From positions 1 through 10,564 of the forward strand of contig CACXDK010000266.1 in NCBI GenBank assembly GCA_902766345.1: a stretch of 10,564 nucleotides of DNA. The letters are read 5' to 3'. The position numbers and the translations under genes were made by a program. Source of the DNA: an uncultured Spirochaetaceae bacterium (GTDB lineage: Bacteria; Spirochaetota; Spirochaetia; Treponematales; Treponemataceae). Below, piece after piece: positions 6,851 to 10,564 of the stretch. The notes beneath the pieces are model-generated. The model was not told the origin of the DNA and made no database searches. It saw nothing but the letters and a program-made list of their open reading frames with translations. Numbering within the stretch: the first letter of the stretch is position 1; each line of letters begins with the position of its first letter.

Positions 6851-8959
6851 ATGCGGAAAATACTGTCTTCTATAATATTTTTGTTACTGAACCTCGGTTT
6901 TGTATATGCATTTTCTGAACAGGATATAATTAGTCCTGTTGCAGGGACATGGAATAATCCACAACCGTTGGTTCTTAATATAGAAGATGGTACAGAAATA
7001 TATTATTCTTTAACAGGAATTGATCCCCTTCGTTTTGGTTTTGCCTATGATGGTCCTATTGTTCTGGAACAGAAGGGCAATGTATCTTTACGCATTACTG
7101 CCGTTGATGGAAATGGCGAGCGTAAGGATTTTTCTGTTGCATATACTGTAAAAGATTCTGCTATTGCTGGTTCTGAAAATTCCACTTTATTTATACAGGA
7201 CATTATTGCGCATCCTTTAAAACGTTATGTAAGTGGAACTGTTTTTTCAATTCCAGAATCATTTAATTATTATATTGATGGAAATGAAGAACGTATATTC
7301 TCTGGGAAAGATTTGCATATTTCAGAAAAAAATAATGTTGAAAGATTCGTTCCTTTTACCGTTACAGATGGTTCAACGTATCTTCATTTTGTCCTGCATG
7401 TAATTCCACAACAGGGGAGTTCTCTCCATTCAAAGAATGTTCCGTTTGCAATTGAAAACTGGAACATAATTAGTTTTACATCGGCTAAATATGTTTATTC
7501 TGTGGATAATGGACCTTGGGTAAGTGATTTGTCTCCTTTTATAGTTGACAGGTTGTCAGTCCATACTCTTAGATGGAAAAAAAATTCTGATAATGAAAAT
7601 GAAGAAATTTATTCCTACACATTGCCACCTATGCCGCAACTTGTAAGTTCTGTTGAACCGTATGGACAGGTTACTTTTTCATTAATGCCTGCTCCTAATG
7701 ATATTGGTAACAGCATAAATTATAAAATGGGTAAGATTCCTCAAAATCTTTCATTAATAAGAATTACCGAAGGCCTGTATGATTCTATTACAATAGATGC
7801 TTTTAGTGGCGAAGAATTGACTTCTTATTTTTCTGCTGGTGTTTATTACGATGGAGTGTATCAGGGAGCTTTGCAACAGCCTTTTTTTGTTGACCGATTA
7901 GCACCTCTTCCTCCAGAACTTTCATCATATAGAAAAAATCAAACTGTGCTTACTGCAGATGTTGAAGATGGAGCCTCTGTTTTTTATTCTATAAGTGAAC
8001 CAATTGAATTCGATGCAGAAGACATTATAAACATGGAGCCTAGGTTTGCAGATGTTCGTACTGGAGAATTTAAAGAATTTTTAAAAGGTAGGGTTATTCT
8101 TTCTTCTGTTTCTGAAAATCCTACATTTTATAAAATTCTGGCTTATGCAATGGATAGGGCAGGAAATCAAAGTGAACTTACAGAATTTTCTATTGTTGTG
8201 GATGAACATAACTTTTATTTAAATCCGCTGGTGTTGAATTCTGAAGAACGAGACGGAAGTTATGTGCATCCGTTTGCGACTCTGGAAGAAGCTGTCCTTG
8301 CAATGAATGAAATGTCTCACATGAGGTTGCATATTATAGGTAATGTCACTGTAGAAGATTCTATTACTTTAACGTCTGACTGCGACATTATTGGTAAAAA
8401 CAGTAATCTTATATTTTCAGAAAATACAATTTTGTCTGTAGAAAATGCCTGCGTTTCTGTAAAAAATTGTTCAATATCAAAAAAATCTTCTTATAAATCT
8501 GATAAAGATTTTATTCATGTTACGGATGGAACGATTATTTTTGACGGATGCCAAATTTCTGCGCTTTTTGCTTCAGATGGAATTCTTATAGATAGTTTGA
8601 GTGCAGCTGTAAAACTTGATGATACAAGTCTTATTGTTCACGCTTCGTCTTATGCATGTAATGTAAAGGCTGTTGATTCATCTGTTACTGCATGTAATTT
8701 ACGGGCGGTTGCCGTTGCTCACACTTGTGTTAATGTAAGTCTTGCAGATTCTTCTTGCTCAATGAATGATGCTGTTACTGATATTACTGCACGCATTGGG
8801 CGCTCTTTGGAATGTATAAGAAGTCATCTGGTTTTGGAGCATAACACCTTTCAGGCTTCTTTGGAGGCTACTATAAAAAATCATGGTGTTGAAGCTATAT
8901 GGAAAGATGCAGATACAATAGATGAATCGCATGATAATACAATTTTATACGGGCTTTGA
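6851..8959 (+). CDS. secreted multidomain beta-rich protein, function unknown
   Basis: I do not recognise this 702-aa protein as a named gene. An N-terminal signal peptide is clear: MRK, a hydrophobic core, and likely cleavage after VYA near residue 20, with no lipobox cysteine. Residues about 25-101 resemble the chitobiase/hexosaminidase C-terminal (CHB_HEX_C) beta-sandwich repeat, including GTEIYYSLTGIDP. Similar Ig-like units appear around 205-260 (KYVYSVDNGPW) and 345-450 (VEDGASVFYSISEP, then AMDRAGNQS). From about 467 the motif DGSYVHPFATLEEA marks the start of a right-handed parallel beta-helix of the DUF1565/pectate-lyase-like type that fills the rest of the protein. It has no apparent catalytic signature and no C-terminal anchor. 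It probably acts in the periplasm or at the cell surface. The ATG follows the previous stop by two bases without a good ribosome-binding site, suggesting translational coupling. Confidence 0.75.
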   Translation: MRKILSSIIFLLLNLGFVYAFSEQDIISPVAGTWNNPQPLVLNIEDGTEIYYSLTGIDPLRFGFAYDGPIVLEQKGNVSLRITAVDGNGERKDFSVAYTVKDSAIAGSENSTLFIQDIIAHPLKRYVSGTVFSIPESFNYYIDGNEERIFSGKDLHISEKNNVERFVPFTVTDGSTYLHFVLHVIPQQGSSLHSKNVPFAIENWNIISFTSAKYVYSVDNGPWVSDLSPFIVDRLSVHTLRWKKNSDNENEEIYSYTLPPMPQLVSSVEPYGQVTFSLMPAPNDIGNSINYKMGKIPQNLSLIRITEGLYDSITIDAFSGEELTSYFSAGVYYDGVYQGALQQPFFVDRLAPLPPELSSYRKNQTVLTADVEDGASVFYSISEPIEFDAEDIINMEPRFADVRTGEFKEFLKGRVILSSVSENPTFYKILAYAMDRAGNQSELTEFSIVVDEHNFYLNPLVLNSEERDGSYVHPFATLEEAVLAMNEMSHMRLHIIGNVTVEDSITLTSDCDIIGKNSNLIFSENTILSVENACVSVKNCSISKKSSYKSDKDFIHVTDGTIIFDGCQISALFASDGILIDSLSAAVKLDDTSLIVHASSYACNVKAVDSSVTACNLRAVAVAHTCVNVSLADSSCSMNDAVTDITARIGRSLECIRSHLVLEHNTFQASLEATIKNHGVEAIWKDADTIDESHDNTILYGL

Positions 8960-8961
8960 TT

Positions 8962-9555
8962 ATGAATAAATATATTATTGGTCTTGATGAAGCTGGCAGA
9001 GGACCTTTGGCTGGTCCTGTTTCTGCAGGTTGTGTTCTTTTACCAGAAGATTTTCCTGTTGAAATTCTTAACGACAGTAAGAAACTTTCAGAAAAAAAAA
9101 GACTTTACGCGGAAAACATTATTAAAGAAAAAGCTTGTTGGGGAATAGGACTTGCAGAACATTACGAAATAGATAAACTTAATATTTTGCAGGCAAGTCT
9201 TTTAGCTATGAAAAGAGCGTATTATGAAATGTTAAAAAAACTGCCAGAGTGGTGTAAAAGTAAGAATATTGCATTAATACAAGAAAATGATTTATCTGCA
9301 ATTACAGACGGTACGTTTTGTCCTGATATTTCGTGTGATGTAAAAAGTGAAGTTAAGGCGGATGGAAAATATCCTGCTGTAATGGCGGCAAGCATTCTTG
9401 CAAAAACTTGCCGCGATAAAATTATGGTAGAATATGACAGCCTCTATCCTCAGTATGGGTATGCAAAACATAAGGGCTATCCTACCAAACAGCACAAACT
9501 TGTGTGTAAGGAAATTGGCCCTTCGCCGATACAAAGGCTGTCATTTAAGATTTAA
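8962..9555 (+). CDS. rnhB: ribonuclease HII
   Basis: This 197-aa protein removes ribonucleotides and RNA primers from RNA-DNA hybrids. The N-terminal motif GLDEAGRGPLAGPV carries Asp9 and Glu10. The other two metal ligands are assigned to Asp116 (in TDGTFCP) and Asp134 (in VKADGKYP), eighteen residues apart as in E. coli; the motifs AASILAKTCRD (142-152) and QYGYAKHKGYPT (164-175) are family hallmarks. The gap between the first and third ligand is about 15 residues longer than in E. coli, due to extra sequence around 93-113. The ATG at 8962, two bases after the previous stop, is preferred; an in-frame TTG at 8956 would overlap that gene and add two residues. Neither has a strong ribosome-binding site, so coupling to the upstream gene is likely. 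It is the last gene of the + strand run. Confidence 0.93.
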   Translation: MNKYIIGLDEAGRGPLAGPVSAGCVLLPEDFPVEILNDSKKLSEKKRLYAENIIKEKACWGIGLAEHYEIDKLNILQASLLAMKRAYYEMLKKLPEWCKSKNIALIQENDLSAITDGTFCPDISCDVKSEVKADGKYPAVMAASILAKTCRDKIMVEYDSLYPQYGYAKHKGYPTKQHKLVCKEIGPSPIQRLSFKI

Positions 9556-9567
9556 TAACTGATGTGA

Positions 9568-10017
9568 TTATTCTTCTGTAACAGGTCTTTTAGATGTAAC
9601 GTGAATTACTTTACCTGTGCGCTTAATTCCGTCATCAGTTCTTTCTGCTTTTTTTTCTGCAACAAGACGGCTTTCTCCTTTTCTGCGGTAAATCTTTTTG
9701 CCGCTTGCACGCTCTTCACCGTCTTTTGCACCTGCTCCAAAGCGGGCTTCTCTTTCAGCTTTTTTTGCAGCACGGGCTTTTGCCTTTTCTTTTCTGTCTT
9801 TATCAATAAAATTGAGTGAAGATTCCATTCCTCCTAAAAACTGCTGCATGTCATCTGCAAAAACAACAATTGCACGGCGGTCATCTTCCCCATCTTTTAT
9901 TTTGCTTTCGACAATCTGAAGAAATACATCGCCGTTACGATTTTCTTTTACATTGAAAAAATAAGAACGGTTGTCCAAATTTACCTGATTGGTATAAAGT
10001 TCACCTCGTATTCCCAT
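9568..10017 (-). CDS. PUR-domain DNA/RNA-binding protein (DUF3276, BpuR-like)
   Basis: This 149-aa protein has an N-terminal PUR-alpha-type domain (about 1-75). The stretch SYFFNVKENRNGDVFLQIVES (18-38) closely resembles the Borrelia BpuR core, a nucleic-acid-binding regulator that acts on both DNA and RNA. The rest (about 72-149) is a highly charged, Lys/Arg/Ala/Glu-rich tail, for example KAKARAAKKAEREARFG (78-94), probably disordered and nucleic-acid-contacting. The start ATG (complement of 10015-10017) has a good AAGGAAGGA ribosome-binding site five bases upstream. The gene converges on rnhB with only 12 bases between the stops. It stands alone with its own promoter. Family membership is confident; a regulatory role as in Borrelia is inferred. 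Confidence 0.88.
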   Translation of the reverse strand: MGIRGELYTNQVNLDNRSYFFNVKENRNGDVFLQIVESKIKDGEDDRRAIVVFADDMQQFLGGMESSLNFIDKDRKEKAKARAAKKAEREARFGAGAKDGEERASGKKIYRRKGESRLVAEKKAERTDDGIKRTGKVIHVTSKRPVTEE

Positions 10018-10088
10018 AAAGTCCTTCCTTAATAATGTAATTGAATTTTATATAAGTACATTTAACTTAGAGATTAGTCTACTCTTTG

Positions 10089-10117
10089 AAAATATCACGT
10101 TTTAAAACTTAGTTCAA
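10089..10117 (-). promoter_or_regulatory. possible promoter of the PUR-domain gene
   Basis: Read on the - strand, TTGAAC (10117-10112) and TATTTT (10094-10089) are separated by exactly 17 bases, and a TGn extension stands directly before the -10 element. This would start transcription near 10082 and give a leader of about 65 bases before the ATG. Both hexamers match consensus at only four of six positions, so this is a reasonable but unproven call in AT-rich sequence. Confidence 0.4.
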
Positions 10118-10188
10118 GTGGTAAACTTAAAAAATAGCATTGATTTTTGTATTCGTAAAAAGGAAGCTGAATAGATTATATATTTATC

Positions 10189-10215
10189 TTGACAGCCATC
10201 CAATTATACTATAAT
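10189..10215 (+). promoter_or_regulatory. strong promoter of the structured RNA gene
   Basis: A perfect TTGACA (10189-10194) and a perfect TATAAT (10210-10215) lie upstream of the RNA gene. Their spacing is 15 bases, two short of ideal; a weaker TAATTT at 10212-10217 would give 17. Either predicts a start near 10221-10222, exactly where the RNA's closing helix begins, which supports the assignment. Consensus elements of this quality are typical of stable-RNA genes. Confidence 0.75.
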
Positions 10216-10221
10216 TTATAG

Positions 10222-10424
10222 TTGATAAGTCCTTGCCAATCAAGGAGGCAGGCAACTTGAGTGTCTCTTAGGTGATTTAAAGCAATGTGTCGAAGCTGGA
10301 AACGCGGTGCTTTGCATAGCCTCCGATGGTTCTCCAAGCATGCCAGGAGCCAGGTGTAGATTGATTTATCAATCGAAGGAAAATGGATTATGGAAAGCTC
10401 TGCGATTGGCGCGGAGCTTTTTTT
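10222..10424 (+). ncRNA. free-standing structured small RNA, 6S-like in layout
   Basis: This is a non-coding RNA of about 200 nt framed by a promoter and an intrinsic terminator, and clearly more GC-rich than its flanks. The ends pair: 10222-10231 with 10363-10372 (ten pairs, one G-U). Further in, 10251-10261 pairs with 10332-10344 with a small internal loop and a bulge, and AAAGCA (10279-10284) pairs with TGCTTT (10308-10313). Between the last two helices lies a roughly symmetrical bubble (10262-10278 and 10314-10331). A closing rod, central bubble and terminal hairpin is the plan of 6S RNA, which binds RNA polymerase, but the terminal arm is short and I cannot confirm the conserved 6S sequence. 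Competing pairings exist: 10231-10235 with 10241-10245, and GGAGGC (10244-10249) with GCCTCC (10319-10324), so a riboswitch-like leader is an alternative. It does not match tmRNA, RNase P RNA or SRP RNA signatures known to me. Confidence 0.75.
10394..10424 (+). terminator. intrinsic terminator of the small RNA
   Basis: An 11-bp stem with one G-U pair (10394-10404 with 10410-10420) closes a five-base loop and runs into seven T residues (10418-10424). This is a strong Rho-independent terminator and fixes the 3' end of the RNA. It sits about 21 bases after the closing helix of the RNA core. Confidence 0.9.
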
Positions 10425-10564
10425 ATAAAGAATATACCGGTTAAAATCAGCAAGTTGATGTAAAATAATAAAAAAGATTGTTCAAGTATTTATAAAAAAA
10501 TAATACTGAACTTCCACATTATACTTATAAATTGAGGGTGCGGGACGCAGGAAAAAGAAAGTAA
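10425..10564. other. AT-rich spacer with a GC-rich right edge, no gene seen
   Basis: No open reading frame is supported here. TTGTTC (10478-10483) and TAATAC (10501-10506) with 17 bases between them, or TATACT (10520-10525) alone, could be weak promoter elements. The base composition jumps to GC-rich at about 10534-10551 just before the window ends, as if another stable RNA or gene were beginning, but too little is present to identify it. Confidence 0.4.

Noticed and set aside
9601..9919. Two + strand frames (72 and 73 codons) opposite the PUR-domain gene
   Set aside because: They are shadows of the Lys/Arg/Glu-rich tail, giving Ser/Phe/Cys-rich translations without ribosome-binding sites or family resemblance.
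10068..10092. Inverted repeat AGAG...CTCT as a possible operator
   Set aside because: Arms of only four bases with imperfect inner symmetry, common by chance in AT-rich spacer.
10285..10330. c-di-GMP-I riboswitch, because of GCATAGCCTCCG
   Set aside because: The obligatory CACGCACAGGGCAAACC segment and GGGACGCAAAGCC core are not there.
10264..10345. M-box magnesium riboswitch, because of CTTAGGTGA
   Set aside because: The following conserved GCTGCTGCCC and GACGCCAATGGGT segments are missing.
10271..10356. Cobalamin riboswitch, because of GGTG and GCCAGGAG
   Set aside because: The other conserved B12-box parts, such as the CCGC-ACTGT segment and the final ACCTGCC, are absent and the spacing is too short.
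1..10564. CRISPR arrays, insertion sequences, tRNA and rRNA genes
   Set aside because: No regularly spaced repeats, transposase-like frames, terminal inverted repeats or cloverleaf signatures were found on reading both strands.

Overview
The window looks like chromosome of a low-GC spirochaete, most likely a Treponema. The reasons are the AT-rich sequence and codon use, a PUR-domain nucleic-acid-binding protein that strongly resembles the Borrelia BpuR type, a LolDE-like exporter, and an mcsA-mcsB-clpC set without ctsR. The assignment is by recognition of protein families, not by a database search.

Layout: every gene from 14 to 9555 is on the + strand and tightly packed. (1) 14-2010 holds an ABC ATPase and its FtsX/LolE-type permease, overlapping by 4 bases; the operon probably begins upstream of the window. 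(2) 2043-6225 is mcsA-mcsB-clpC, a protein quality-control module, with a possible promoter of its own in the last codons of the permease gene. (3) 6243-9555 holds a phosphoribosyltransferase, a large secreted beta-rich protein of unknown function, and RNase HII, all likely co-transcribed behind clpC. (4) 9568-10017 is a convergent - strand gene for a PUR-domain DNA/RNA-binding protein. (5) 10018-10564 is a 547-base stretch without protein genes. It contains a divergent promoter for the PUR gene and a free-standing structured RNA gene with consensus promoter hexamers and a strong intrinsic terminator.

The most interesting points are two. First, the McsB homologue has lost nearly all residues expected of a protein-arginine kinase (ATP-binding arginines, catalytic acids and active-site cysteine) while keeping its fold landmarks, reading frame and gene neighbours, so it looks like a pseudokinase. 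The adjacent ClpC appears complete and keeps the N-domain acids that bind phosphoarginine in Firmicutes. Second, the ~200-nt RNA at 10222-10424 can fold into a long rod with a central bubble, resembling 6S RNA in layout, but its primary sequence is not one I recognise with certainty.
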